Positions 33,996-44,059 of a stretch of DNA of 64,000 nucleotides are shown here, piece by piece (the first letter of the stretch is position 1; every line of letters starts with the position of its first letter). The stretch is from CAZAQK01 sp046344715 (GTDB lineage Bacteria; Pseudomonadota; Alphaproteobacteria; Rickettsiales; SXRF01). The notes under the pieces are model-generated. The model had not been told where the DNA came from. It saw nothing but the letters and a program-made list of their open reading frames with translations, and did no database searches. The position numbers and the translations under genes are program-made. The stretch covers positions 41,518 to 105,517 of the forward strand of contig JBKDKX010000012.1 of NCBI GenBank assembly GCA_046344715.1, in the 5' to 3' direction.

Positions 33996-35531
33996 TTATC
34001 TCACCGCAGACTTTGCAGGCTTTTGCGCCACGCGCTCAAACAGTTGGCTATCAAGCGGTGTTGCTTGCCCCTGTGCCCAGCGTTGGAAAGCTTCAAGGCG
34101 TGTGGCGATTTCCTGCAATTGTTCAATCTCACCGGTTACTGTCAGGCGCACGCGCATATCTTTGGCGTGTTCTTCAGGCTTATTTACATAAAACGCTGAA
34201 AGCGGCACGGAAGGCACGCCGGCTTTGGTGGCAAGTAGCGCGGCGGCCTGATAATCATTCTGCACATTGGTTGAGTTTTCGGCATCTGCAAATGGAATTT
34301 CTGAACCAATGGTACGCAAGAATTTTTTGGCCTTGTTATCCAGCGTTTTGTTTTTTGCGGCGGCAAGATTCAGGGTAATAAAGAAACCGCCTTCCGGCTC
34401 GCGGCCAACTTCTACCAAGCCTGCATTTTTAAGTCTTTCCTGGATAGACGTGACTTTATCACGATAATGTTTTGCAATGTCCTGCTGTCGTTCTGGGAAT
34501 ACTGCCATATCTGCAGCATATTGCCTTTGTGCATCGCGGTTTGCATGCACACCAGTATATACTGCATGTGGGAGCATTTTTTGAATTACATCGGTATTGG
34601 CAATTACATGCCCGACGCGGGCATCAGCATGGCTGTGTTCCTTGGTGGAGGCACGAATGGTGATAACGCGTTCACGCGCTTCTTCAGAAAGGAAATCAGA
34701 AACGGTGACTGGCCTGCCATTATGTGCAAGGCCAGCATATATTGCATCATCAATGAAGAAAGCATCCTTGCAGCGTTCAATGACATCGGCATAAGACTTT
34801 AATATGGTCTCATCAGGATGTTTGCTGGTTGGGTTATTTGGATAATTAATAACCGCGATACATTTGCCGCCATTTGTGGCGTTTACCGTATTTTCTAAAT
34901 CTTCCGCCCGCAGCACAAAATTGGTTTTGGATGTATCAATGGCAGTCATCGGCACATCTAACACTTGTGCAAAATCTTTATATACGGGGAAGCATGGTTC
35001 ATGCACCACGATGGGGCGGGCTTTGCTGGCAAGTGCGGCTAGGGTGCAGTACATGCCATGGTTGCCACCATTGCATATCATCACATTTTCAGTATGGACT
35101 TGTGTGTTAAAGCGTTTGGATTCTATGTCTGTTATAGTTTTTAGAACATCCGCTTCGCCCTGCGTCATGCCATAACCACCGGCGCGGCTTTTTTGATCTT
35201 TCGATAATCCCAATGCTTCAAACAGTGCATTTGCCCTGAATTCCGCTGTCATGATTGATGAGACATTTCCCTTTGCTTTTTCTTCTGCTTGGAAAATAGC
35301 TTTCACCTGCTCATAGTTAAGCAGTTGTGCTTTAGAGCGTATGGCAGCCAGCAGGCCTTCAGAAAAAACTGCGTGGTCTGGCTCGCCCATGATAGAGCCC
35401 ACCACACTCATTTCATTCCGTAAATCAGCAATAGCGCGGCCAATATGGCGGATAGGCGTCATCTTTAGCGAGGAAGAAGATTCGCCAAGTAACTGTTTTA
35501 TGGACTCGTCACCCGTTTTTTTCATAATCAC
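33996..35531 (-). CDS. Fold-type I PLP-dependent aminotransferase (class I/II)
   Basis: 511 residues, longer than the usual ~400. Core features are VMICNGGNHGMYCTLAAL (phosphate-binding start), NYPNNPTSKHP, DDAIYAGL and IRASTKEHSHADARVGHV with the PLP lysine in STK. The region around residues 350-400 and a C-terminal basic tail (QKPAKSAVR) are extra. The substrate cannot be read from sequence; an aspartate/alanine-type role is possible. Confidence 0.75.
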   Translation of the reverse strand: MIMKKTGDESIKQLLGESSSSLKMTPIRHIGRAIADLRNEMSVVGSIMGEPDHAVFSEGLLAAIRSKAQLLNYEQVKAIFQAEEKAKGNVSSIMTAEFRANALFEALGLSKDQKSRAGGYGMTQGEADVLKTITDIESKRFNTQVHTENVMICNGGNHGMYCTLAALASKARPIVVHEPCFPVYKDFAQVLDVPMTAIDTSKTNFVLRAEDLENTVNATNGGKCIAVINYPNNPTSKHPDETILKSYADVIERCKDAFFIDDAIYAGLAHNGRPVTVSDFLSEEARERVITIRASTKEHSHADARVGHVIANTDVIQKMLPHAVYTGVHANRDAQRQYAADMAVFPERQQDIAKHYRDKVTSIQERLKNAGLVEVGREPEGGFFITLNLAAAKNKTLDNKAKKFLRTIGSEIPFADAENSTNVQNDYQAAALLATKAGVPSVPLSAFYVNKPEEHAKDMRVRLTVTGEIEQLQEIATRLEAFQRWAQGQATPLDSQLFERVAQKPAKSAVR

Positions 35532-35632
35532 CTTTTTTATGTGTGGTAATAGTGCTAGCGGATGATTTATTAATTCGCATTAGCTTTCTTTTGTGAATTG
35601 CTAAATTCCTTATATTTTGGCATATATTTCTA

Positions 35633-36670
35633 ATGCAAAAATCAGCTTATAGCACAAACGTCAATGTTACGGCCTCGATTACGCTGCCTAAGATATTTGT
35701 GGCGATTGCCAGTTATCGTGATCCGGAATGCCAGCACACGTTGCGTGATTTATTCGCAAAAGCTAAGCATCCTGAGCGCATTTTTGTCGGTATTTGCTGG
35801 CAATTTGACCCCATTTTAGATGCGGATTGCTTTGAATATCCGTCGCAATACCCTGAGCAGGTGAGGATAATTCAATACCATGCCTCGCAGTCTAAGGGCG
35901 GGTGTTGGGCGCGCGCAGAAGCATTGTCACTAAAGCAAAATGAAGATTTTGTACTGATGATTGATGCGCATATGCGCTTTGTGCCAAATTGGGATGATGA
36001 GATGTTACGGGCTCTTTCCATGTGCCCCAGCAGTAAAGCCGCTATCACCGCTCCTCCACCTAATTATGATCCGCCGGATAAGCTGCAACCCTGCGAAAAC
36101 AGCATTTCAGTGATGTATGTGGGCGCGCTTTGGCAGCATGATGGTTTCCAGCCCATATCGCTGAGCGGATGGATTTATAAAAAAGAACATTGGCAGAAAA
36201 CACCAGCGTATACGCCAATATTGGTGGGTAATTTCCTGTTTGGAACAGCACGTATGTTTGATGAAGTGCCTTTTGATCCGCATATTTTCTTCCGTGGTCA
36301 GGAACCCGTATATTCTGCACGTTTGTGGACGCATGGCTGGGATTTATACCAGCCAAATACCACACTTATCTACCATTACTGGGAATCTCCCAGCCGTGAT
36401 AAAGGCGGAGCACATTATAAAGCAAACAACGATGTACAAGCTTCAAACCGGCCAAAATTAGCACTGAAAAGGGTACGCCATTTGCTGGGGGTAGAAGAAA
36501 CGCAGGATTCTGAAGCATTGGTGGAAATCGAGAAATACGGCATGGGAAAAGTGCGAACACTCAAGGAATACTGGGAATTTACCGATATTGACCTGAACAA
36601 TAATACCATAGGCGAAAAAGCTAAAAATGGCCGGTGGACGGCGTTTTTGCCTAAGAAAAAGGTAGTGTAA
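35633..36670 (+). CDS. GlcNAc-transferase family protein (Skp1 GnT1/GT60-like)
   Basis: 345 residues with the GT-A pattern of the glycosyltransferase family first known from the Dictyostelium Skp1 hydroxyproline GlcNAc-transferase: IFVAIASYRDPECQHTLRDLF at the start, GGCWARAEALSL, and the metal-binding MIDAHMRF in place of DXD. Also FFRGQEPVYSARLWTHGWDLY near residue 222. Bacterial members exist, mostly of unknown acceptor. No signal peptide is seen, so it is likely cytosolic. Confidence 0.8.
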   Translation: MQKSAYSTNVNVTASITLPKIFVAIASYRDPECQHTLRDLFAKAKHPERIFVGICWQFDPILDADCFEYPSQYPEQVRIIQYHASQSKGGCWARAEALSLKQNEDFVLMIDAHMRFVPNWDDEMLRALSMCPSSKAAITAPPPNYDPPDKLQPCENSISVMYVGALWQHDGFQPISLSGWIYKKEHWQKTPAYTPILVGNFLFGTARMFDEVPFDPHIFFRGQEPVYSARLWTHGWDLYQPNTTLIYHYWESPSRDKGGAHYKANNDVQASNRPKLALKRVRHLLGVEETQDSEALVEIEKYGMGKVRTLKEYWEFTDIDLNNNTIGEKAKNGRWTAFLPKKKVV

Positions 36671-36718
36671 CCAAAACGTCACTTCTAAAGTGCTATAAAT
36701 CCCCTACTATGTGATGAT

Positions 36719-37288
36719 ATGGACGCTAAACCCACAAATAATACCTCTAAAGCCGAAATGGATTTTTGGAGCGAATGGGCTGATAAGGCACCAGAGATAT
36801 TACGCGCAAATGTCCAAAAAATGATGTTAGAGTTTAATGCTATGCCGCCTTATGGTAATCCGTACAAAACCGCTGGCGTTACACTGGGTGCGGTACTTGG
36901 AGCTGCGACGCTTACCAAATGGGTTCGCGGTGGCTGGAAATGGGCAACTGGTGCGACGGCAGTTGGATCGCTGGCAGTTGGATTGTATATGGGTAAAAAA
37001 TTAGATGAAGTTGTCTGTCTTGGACAGCACCTTATGCCCGAACTTTTTAAGAAAATTAATGCATTTGCCGATGTGCTGGAAAAGGATCCTGAACTGCGTA
37101 AACAACTGGCAGATTATCTTTCTACACATGTTACGGCTAAGGATATTCAATCGCGTGGAGTGGAAGAGGCGGTAACTGGTAAAACCATCGAATTCGGTGC
37201 TACAACACCATATTTAGATTCTCAAACATTAAGTAAGCATGTATTGCAGCAAATGAAAGAAAATGGAAGTTCCTGCAATATCCGCTGA
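36719..37288 (+). CDS. Unknown membrane protein
   Basis: 189 residues with a Gly/Ala-rich hydrophobic pair (about 53-65 and 77-93, GATAVGSLAVGLYMG), preceded by an amphipathic acidic N-terminus and followed by a soluble helical tail that ends CNIR. No signal peptide. No family recognised; located between the GlcNAc-transferase gene and the converging M48 protease gene. Confidence 0.6.
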   Translation: MDAKPTNNTSKAEMDFWSEWADKAPEILRANVQKMMLEFNAMPPYGNPYKTAGVTLGAVLGAATLTKWVRGGWKWATGATAVGSLAVGLYMGKKLDEVVCLGQHLMPELFKKINAFADVLEKDPELRKQLADYLSTHVTAKDIQSRGVEEAVTGKTIEFGATTPYLDSQTLSKHVLQQMKENGSSCNIR

Positions 37289-37348
37289 TATTTGATGCTT
37301 CAGCTGTAATCGACGAAAATCACTCATTGGGCGGAATATTTTTTGTGC

Positions 37349-38335
37349 TTAAATATGCACATGCTGTGCGGTGCTGCTGATGAGTTTGATAGCGTCAATG
37401 CCGTGCTTTTCCACATCCAAGGCCATTTTTTCCAGTGCTTTAATGCGTTCGGCATTGGTGGGGTGTGAGTGGAAAAAATAGGCTTTTAATACATCTGCGG
37501 CAGTATATTTGCCGCTTTTCTGTATTAATTCTGCCCTTGGCAGGCTTCTGATATGACTTTCGTGTTTTTGTATAAAACGTATGCCCGCTTTAGGATCGCC
37601 ACATAGTTTTGCGCCCATTCGGTCGGCATCATATTCCAGATTATTGACCAGATGACGTGTGGTGTGAAGACCCGTAATGCCGCCGACTGCTGCGGCGGCA
37701 ATATATTCTCCGGCTTTGATGGCGGCATTTACTGTATCGTGCAGTGCACCTACCGTGCCGCCGACTTTATGGCTATCTGCCGCTTTTTCCAGAAGGTCTT
37801 TGTATTTTTTTCTTTCCTCTTCAGCCGTTTCGCCCAATGCCTGAGTAATGACTTTATCTGAAACTGCTTCTTTTTTTTGCTTCTTTTGCGCCTTTTCAAC
37901 AGCTAGATCCAGCAGATATACAGCCGCCAAGCCTCCAATTAATCCCACAAGTGGTGGGTATGACCTGATGCTTGTAATGTAATTTCTGCCCTGTTTGAGG
38001 TGCCCCATTTCATGGCCGATGACAAATTTCAGTTCTGCAGGGAGTGTTTGGGCGTTTTCCTGATGACCGAGTAGTTGCAACATTTCGCGATTAATAATGA
38101 TCGCATCGGATTTCCCACCCATAGGGATGGACAAGGCATTAGGCAACTTTCCGCCAAGCATGGCTGGAAATTTATCAGCTATATATATTTGGGGAGGTGG
38201 CTTACCTAATGATTTTGCGCATTCATGAACAAAGTCAGTGATGCTCTTGCAGCTCAGGTCTTCAATCTTGAGATCTGCTTTAAAGCCTGCGTTTAGCACG
38301 CTTTCCATCTCTTTTGCATTGCTTGGGAGCTTCAT
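37349..38335 (-). CDS. M48-family membrane metallopeptidase
   Basis: 328 residues. The zinc motif is HEMGH (GHEMGHLKQGR, about residues 128-138) with the third ligand expected in EYDADRMG near residue 233. Hydrophobic stretches at about 145-163 and 215-230 flank a charged Lys/Glu insertion. The N-terminus is not hydrophobic, unlike HtpX. Substrate unknown; family members act in membrane protein quality control. Confidence 0.82.
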   Translation of the reverse strand: MKLPSNAKEMESVLNAGFKADLKIEDLSCKSITDFVHECAKSLGKPPPQIYIADKFPAMLGGKLPNALSIPMGGKSDAIIINREMLQLLGHQENAQTLPAELKFVIGHEMGHLKQGRNYITSIRSYPPLVGLIGGLAAVYLLDLAVEKAQKKQKKEAVSDKVITQALGETAEEERKKYKDLLEKAADSHKVGGTVGALHDTVNAAIKAGEYIAAAAVGGITGLHTTRHLVNNLEYDADRMGAKLCGDPKAGIRFIQKHESHIRSLPRAELIQKSGKYTAADVLKAYFFHSHPTNAERIKALEKMALDVEKHGIDAIKLISSTAQHVHI

Positions 38336-38509
38336 GCTTCGATTCCTAAATGCCCAATTTTTATCTGGGTATGTGCTGCACTTTATAATCTGGCATAATA
38401 GGTGATCGCACTAGGCTACTCAAATGACAATTGGATGACATTAAAACCCCCTACGGGCGTGGCTTTTTAGGGTGTTATAAAAAAAATGCAAAAAAGTGTT
38501 TTTTTCCTG

Positions 38510-38538
38510 TTGACACTGCCAATCCTTTAAGCCATAAC
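38510..38538 (+). promoter_or_regulatory. Promoter of the 16S rRNA unit
   Basis: TTGACA (38510-38515), 17-bp spacer, CATAAC (38533-38538). Upstream lie A- and T-tracts (38479-38507) that resemble an UP element. It is ~350 bp before mature 16S. Confidence 0.6.
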
Positions 38539-38621
38539 AGCCTTCCTTTTGACGGGCTAACTAAGCAGCCCAGTCCTTGATTTTGCAAAATTTCGGTTTT
38601 CAAAATCTGCAGTTTGATACA

Positions 38622-38651
38622 GTGAAGAGCATTTAAGCGCAGCTGACGTCG
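38622..38651 (+). other. 5' arm of the 16S precursor processing stem
   Basis: These 30 nt pair with 40450-40482 beyond the 3' end of 16S: 29 paired bases with one G-U and a 3-nt bulge. The arrangement is that of an RNase III cleavage stem enclosing the 16S precursor. The remaining leader (38539-38886) holds further small hairpins but no gene. Confidence 0.8.
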
Positions 38652-38886
38652 TGTTGCAGCTTCTAATCTTTTTCGGATGATTAGAGGTTGTTGAAATTAA
38701 CAGCACAATGTCGCTGCGTAATAAACACATAGCCTTCGGGTTATGTGTGCATAATACGCTAACTTACCAACGTAAGTCCAAGGCGCAGTTGGTATTGGTG
38801 ATATTGTGCGTGTTTCCGAAAATTATGTAGCCCATCCATTCTGATGGGCAGCTAGATTTCAATTTGAGATTTAGGAATCATACTCA

Positions 38887-40375
<1,489 letters not shown>

Positions 40376-40449
40376 CTAAGGATTTTGTTTATTCGCATCT
40401 TTTGGATTATCTAAAAGCTCTGACGTTAAACGAATCATCTTACATAATG

Positions 40450-40482
40450 CGACGTCAGTTGCGCTTAAATGCTCCTCTTCAC
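40450..40482 (+). other. 3' arm of the 16S precursor processing stem
   Basis: Complementary to 38622-38651 (shared core GCATTTAAGCGC with its complement, and GACGTC ends). Lies 74 nt after mature 16S and 10 nt before the terminator. Confidence 0.8.
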
Positions 40483-40491
40483 AAAGCAAAC

Positions 40492-40524
40492 AAAAAGCCC
40501 CGGACTCCATGCCGGGGCTTTTTT
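40492..40524 (+). terminator. Terminator of the 16S unit
   Basis: AAAAAGCCCCGG, short loop, CCGGGGCTTTTTT: a strong GC stem followed by a T run. It shows that the transcript ends here without reaching a 23S gene. Confidence 0.92.
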
Positions 40525-40628
40525 GTTAATATCTTGTTATGCAGATATTTTTTTTGTTTCTTTGAAACGTAATATTCAATTCTTTCCCATTATGGTATCA
40601 TTATACCCATGGAATTAGAGATTATTAC

Positions 40629-41159
40629 ATGACGCCCGATGCAGATGAAACAGCCGTTAGCGGCAGTGTAGAAAGGTCAGACGACAAGCGGCAAAGTGGC
40701 GCTGTAGAGGTTCCGCTTATCGTCGGTGTAGCAGCAGGTACTACCACAGGTTTTATTACCGGGGTTGCTACAACCATCAGCACATTGCCTAACCCGAAAC
40801 CCCGCCGTGATCTCCCGTATGTAGATGATGACGTGCTCCATGAAGATGCCATGTCTGCAGCACTTGCGGAGCTCAAGGAAAGTGGAAAGCCCTTCACAAA
40901 AGACCAATTGACCAAGCTATATTGGGAAAAGGTGGATGCTGCGCATGGAGCTATCAGCAATAGCGATGAAGCTGTCAGGCAATCAAATGCACAAACGGTT
41001 CAGGATAACATAAAAGCCATAAATGCCCATGTGTTGCCTACTACAGCGATTTCCACAGGTTTGGGAGCTGCAGTTGGCCTAGTGGCGGCGGCACTCTGGA
41101 ACCGACGCGTTAAGAAAGCAAAAGAGCGCAATGCGGATACTTCCCATGAACGGGAATAA
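40629..41159 (+). CDS. Unknown protein with two glycine-rich hydrophobic segments
   Basis: 176 residues. Hydrophobic segments at about 27-50 (VGVAAGTTTGFITGVATTIS) and 137-160 (ISTGLGAAVGLVAAALW) have small-residue spacing like glycine zippers; between them lies an ~85-residue charged helical domain (EDAMSAALAELKESGKPFTK). Basic C-terminal tail. No family recognised. First gene of a run of small unknowns after the rRNA unit. Confidence 0.6.
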   Translation: MTPDADETAVSGSVERSDDKRQSGAVEVPLIVGVAAGTTTGFITGVATTISTLPNPKPRRDLPYVDDDVLHEDAMSAALAELKESGKPFTKDQLTKLYWEKVDAAHGAISNSDEAVRQSNAQTVQDNIKAINAHVLPTTAISTGLGAAVGLVAAALWNRRVKKAKERNADTSHERE

Positions 41160-41191
41160 AAACTTATCCCATTATTATTCAATTATTATTA

Positions 41192-41515
41192 TCAGCGTTC
41201 AAAAGGAACGGATCCAACCGCTTGTTGCATAATTTCTTTTGCTCTGTTTTTAATTGCTTCAACTAAAGTTTGGACGTTTGCTTCTGTCACAACAGGCAGT
41301 GGCATTAACTTGTCGCGCAGTTCGCCACGTGCGGTTCCATCGGCAATACTTTTAGCCATTGTCTCCAGAGCAGGAGCTATTTTTTGTATGCGTTCATCAG
41401 AGAAATTAAGTGCAATCATAGCGTCAACAATAATGCTGCTTGGGGGAGCATTACCTGTGCCATCCAGTTGAAAGGTGAGATGTGTGCGATATGGTTGGCC
41501 TTCATCATGTGCCAT
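41192..41515 (-). CDS. Unknown small soluble protein
   Basis: 107 residues, no signal peptide or membrane segment. N-terminal beta-like stretch (YRTHLTFQLDGTG) followed by helices. No family recognised. Convergent with the previous gene. Confidence 0.5.
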   Translation of the reverse strand: MAHDEGQPYRTHLTFQLDGTGNAPPSSIIVDAMIALNFSDERIQKIAPALETMAKSIADGTARGELRDKLMPLPVVTEANVQTLVEAIKNRAKEIMQQAVGSVPFER

Positions 41516-41597
41516 AAGAATACTCCGTAGTTTATAGGTAGGCTTATATTAACATCAAATAATATACAGAAATATGAAGGTTTGATGAAAAGAAAAA

Positions 41598-41635
41598 CCC
41601 CGCCGCCTTCTTTAAGGGCGACGGGGAGTCGGTTT
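41598..41635 (-). terminator. Terminator of the DUF378-like gene
   Basis: On the minus strand a 10-bp GC stem with an 8-nt loop is followed by TTTTTCTTTT, 20-60 nt after the stop at 41656. Confidence 0.75.
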
Positions 41636-41655
41636 TACTGAGTGCTATCGGCCGA

Positions 41656-41841
41656 TTATTTCGTTTTAATCAGCGTCGTATATGTTGTGAGCAACATATA
41701 GATACCCGATAAGCCCACCAGCGTAGTGACGGTGGTACTAAGCGTACCAAACATCGCGATCAGGTCAACGTGCAACCAAGCGGAAAAACCCATATTGGCT
41801 GCGCCTAAAATGACCAGAAACGTTGCTACTTTGTGGAGCAT
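41656..41841 (-). CDS. DUF378-like small membrane protein
   Basis: 61 residues with two membrane helices; the pattern ANMGFSAWLHVDLIAMFG and LVGLSGIYMLLTTY matches the DUF378/YuzA layout (NWGLVGLF ... LVGLAGLY). The ATG at 41839-41841 has a perfect AGGAGG 9 nt upstream; the frame is open 9 codons further. Function unknown. Confidence 0.75.
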   Translation of the reverse strand: MLHKVATFLVILGAANMGFSAWLHVDLIAMFGTLSTTVTTLVGLSGIYMLLTTYTTLIKTK

Positions 41842-41974
41842 AACTTCAACCTCCTCCCTTACATACAAAAAGGTTAAAAATTGCCTTTTAACCTATCTTT
41901 ATAGTAGCATAAAATGCTGCGCCGCACAATAATTATATTGCAGTGCAGCAAAATTTAGTTGTGCAACTAAGTAT

Positions 41975-42105
41975 TGTCATACCGGCGTAGGCCGGTATCT
42001 ATTCTATATCAATAGGTTGAAAGAAATAATAGTGGAAGAATTACGGGAGTTTATTGTTTTCAAAGAATAATAACACTGGATACTGGCTTGCGCCGGTATA
42101 TGACG
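41975..42105. repeat. TGTCATACC-ended composite palindromic repeat
   Basis: Left arm TGTCATACCGGCGTAGGCCG and right arm TACTGGCTTGCGCCGGTATATGAC are inverted to each other, around an AT-rich centre. Same outer plan as the repeats at 51251 and 52583. It ends 3 bp from the stop of the next gene. Confidence 0.7.
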
Positions 42106-42108
42106 AGC

Positions 42109-43296
42109 CTAGCTCATCTCGCGGGAAGTGCTGCGTGTGGTACCGCCGGCAGCAGCAGGAGAAAGGTTGGCAATATCCTGACGGTCAATATTCTGTCCGC
42201 CGGTGATCTGTGTGGTTTTCTCAGGTGTTTTGCCATCATCCTTAGCACCCATGATCTCACCGTCTGCGGCTCTTTTGGCTTCTTCTGTTTCGGCGCGCAC
42301 ACCGCCTGCTTTGGATTGATTGGGTGTCACCATCTCATTTTCAATATCATCCTTATCGCGGCCCATGCGGTCGCCGCGTTTTTTGCCGGTGAGCGCGTCG
42401 TCAATTACATCTTCCTGAAGGGTTTTCGCTAACTGCCTTTTCTTAAGCCTTACCGTACCTTCAGCTTGCTCTTTTGCGCTATCGAGGCCACCCATTCTGG
42501 CTTTTTCTACATCATCAAGGCTGTTCTTTAGTTCACGTACGCGTTCACGCGCTTTCATGAAGGAGCCCCTCACGCGTTTTGCTTCTTCCTTACCTCCGCC
42601 CATCTCAGACAGTTCCTGAGCTTTTTGGCCTTCAAGGTTATCAAGGGATTTTTCCAGCTTCTTGAGCTCGTTCTTCTCTTCTGCTGGAGTTAGTTCAGCC
42701 ATTCTTTTGCCATCTGAGGTAATGAGAGCGGCTTTCTGTTGAGTAGTAAGTGGCCTACCATTTGGATCATCTTTTTCTGGATCAACTGAGTACGCCTTTA
42801 CACGGGCGAAATCTTCCTTAAGCTGTGCGCCGTCCACGGTGGCCTGTTTGCCATCCACCAGTTTCTCGGTGATGTTACCATTTTCATCAATGCTGGCCAT
42901 TTTGTACTGTGTGCCAGCCTGGAACTTGTCATAATAAGCACGTTCTTCAGAAGACATAAATTGGTTATATATAGCCTTCTGGAATTCCATCGACATACGA
43001 CCCATTGAGCCACGGCTGCCACCGAGAGAAGTGGGAGATTCCTCCATTTCAGATTCTGCGGCTTCTTTGCTGGTTGCTTCTGATATAACACTGGCGATGC
43101 GGCTGATGACTGAACCGCTGCCGTTGGCACCGATCGGAACGGCGGAAAGCAGAGATTGAGCTTCGGCTGCAAGCCCCCTGAGGGCAGCAGGATCCGTAGT
43201 GCTGCCAATTTGCGAGGCAATCTGCGAGGCGCGTTCAGCTAGTGCTGAGAGCTTCTCATCATCCTTCATGTCATTGATTGTTTCAATGTCTGCCAT
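42109..43296 (-). CDS. Unknown hydrophilic coiled-coil protein
   Basis: 395 residues, very rich in Lys, Glu, Asp and Gly, no membrane segment or signal. N-terminal helical part with two similar heptad stretches (LSALAERASQIASQIG; LRGLAAEAQSLLSA), then a Ser/Gly linker, a coiled coil at about 205-270 (ELKKLEKSLDNLEGQKAQEL) and a disordered C-terminus. No family recognised. Composition resembles the giant protein at 57.8-63.8 kb. A secreted or structural role is only a guess. Confidence 0.65.
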   Translation of the reverse strand: MADIETINDMKDDEKLSALAERASQIASQIGSTTDPAALRGLAAEAQSLLSAVPIGANGSGSVISRIASVISEATSKEAAESEMEESPTSLGGSRGSMGRMSMEFQKAIYNQFMSSEERAYYDKFQAGTQYKMASIDENGNITEKLVDGKQATVDGAQLKEDFARVKAYSVDPEKDDPNGRPLTTQQKAALITSDGKRMAELTPAEEKNELKKLEKSLDNLEGQKAQELSEMGGGKEEAKRVRGSFMKARERVRELKNSLDDVEKARMGGLDSAKEQAEGTVRLKKRQLAKTLQEDVIDDALTGKKRGDRMGRDKDDIENEMVTPNQSKAGGVRAETEEAKRAADGEIMGAKDDGKTPEKTTQITGGQNIDRQDIANLSPAAAGGTTRSTSREMS

Positions 43297-43405
43297 TTAC
43301 ACACCTACCTATTCTCTATTTTAAGCGTGATTTGCCAATTAATCCATGTTTGAAATGTGAATTATCTGTGACAGTCGGTGCTTATAAATTTTTACTGGAA
43401 ACTGC

Positions 43406-43525
43406 CCCTAAAATCTGGTTAGGGTAGCGGCGCTATAGCCAATAAAATTTAATTGGCTATGCCAGCATAGGCTGAAAGCCATGCTGGCCGCGCCCTAGGC
43501 AGCGTCAAAATACGACAGTATTTTG
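43406..43525 (+). ncRNA. Candidate structured RNA / leader of the Hc1-like gene
   Basis: Five nested or adjacent stems in 120 nt: CCCTA/TAGGG (43406/43420); a closing stem GGCGC/GCGCC (43429/43490) enclosing two hairpins, ATAGCCAAT/ATTGGCTAT (43435/43452) and GCCAGCAT/ATGCTGGC (43461/43481, with an inner GGCT/AGCC), forming a three-way junction; then CAAAATAC/GTATTTTG (43506/43518). It lies 49 bp before the Hc1-like start. It does not match a riboswitch I know. Confidence 0.5.
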
Positions 43526-43573
43526 TTAGTTTACTATAAGTTGTTTGTTTAACACCACTTTTTGGAGGCTTTA

Positions 43574-43750
43574 ATGTCGAATACCAGTGCAAAAATTATG
43601 GAATTAGTTCAACAATTTCAGTTAGAAGACGAGAAATTTGCAAACGGCAACAACGCTGCCGGTACCCGTGCTCGTAAAGCACTGATGGACATCAAGAAAA
43701 TGTGCGATGCACGCCGCAAAGAAATTCAGGAAAGCAAAAATGCTGCATAA
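43574..43750 (+). CDS. Histone H1-like nucleoprotein (Hc1 family)
   Basis: 58 residues: helical, basic at the end, with the Hc1-type pattern FANGNNAAGTRARKALMDIK followed by ARRKEIQESK, as in Bacteroidetes and chlamydial Hc1 N-termini (GNKAAGTRVRKAMQDLK). Would bind and compact DNA. ATG 43574 has GGAGG 7 nt upstream. Monocistronic, between a structured leader and a strong terminator. Confidence 0.78.
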   Translation: MSNTSAKIMELVQQFQLEDEKFANGNNAAGTRARKALMDIKKMCDARRKEIQESKNAA

Positions 43751-43772
43751 TTAAGCACCTGATACACATAAA

Positions 43773-43796
43773 AAAACCCCGCCTAGGCGGGGTTTT
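43773..43796. terminator. Bidirectional terminator after the Hc1-like gene
   Basis: AAAACCCCGCC-TA-GGCGGGGTTTT, perfectly symmetric, with A and T tracts on either side; serves the Hc1-like gene and the small leftward gene. Confidence 0.9.
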
Positions 43797-43815
43797 TCTT
43801 TGGAGCATCATGAAA

Positions 43816-43950
43816 TTAACGGGAAAGACCGGAAGATGGCTTTTTAGCATGCGCAGCAGCAAATGTCCTGATGGGGGCTAAACGCTCAACATGATCAACT
43901 ACAGCAAAGTGAAAGTTTGGATCATTTGGTGATACTGGCTGTATAGGCAT
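43816..43950 (-). CDS. Very small unknown protein
   Basis: 44 residues starting at ATG 43948-43950, chosen because GGAG lies 8 nt upstream. Contains HFAVVDHVERLAP and a basic AHAKKPSSGLSR tail. Divergent from the Tat-signal gene and followed by the shared terminator. Could be a real small gene or chance. Confidence 0.35.
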   Translation of the reverse strand: MPIQPVSPNDPNFHFAVVDHVERLAPIRTFAAAHAKKPSSGLSR

Positions 43951-44059
43951 ATTCATCTCCGTTATTCTTGATTTGAAGATAGCACAGTATTGTGACAGAA
44001 ATGTGACAAAATGCAAAAAAATCATAAATATTTTGCCATACTGAAAAACAGAGAAAAAT

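Noticed and set aside
42088..42432. Rightward 114-codon frame opposite the 395-residue gene
   Set aside because: Starts inside the palindromic repeat; the minus frame has the better start and composition.
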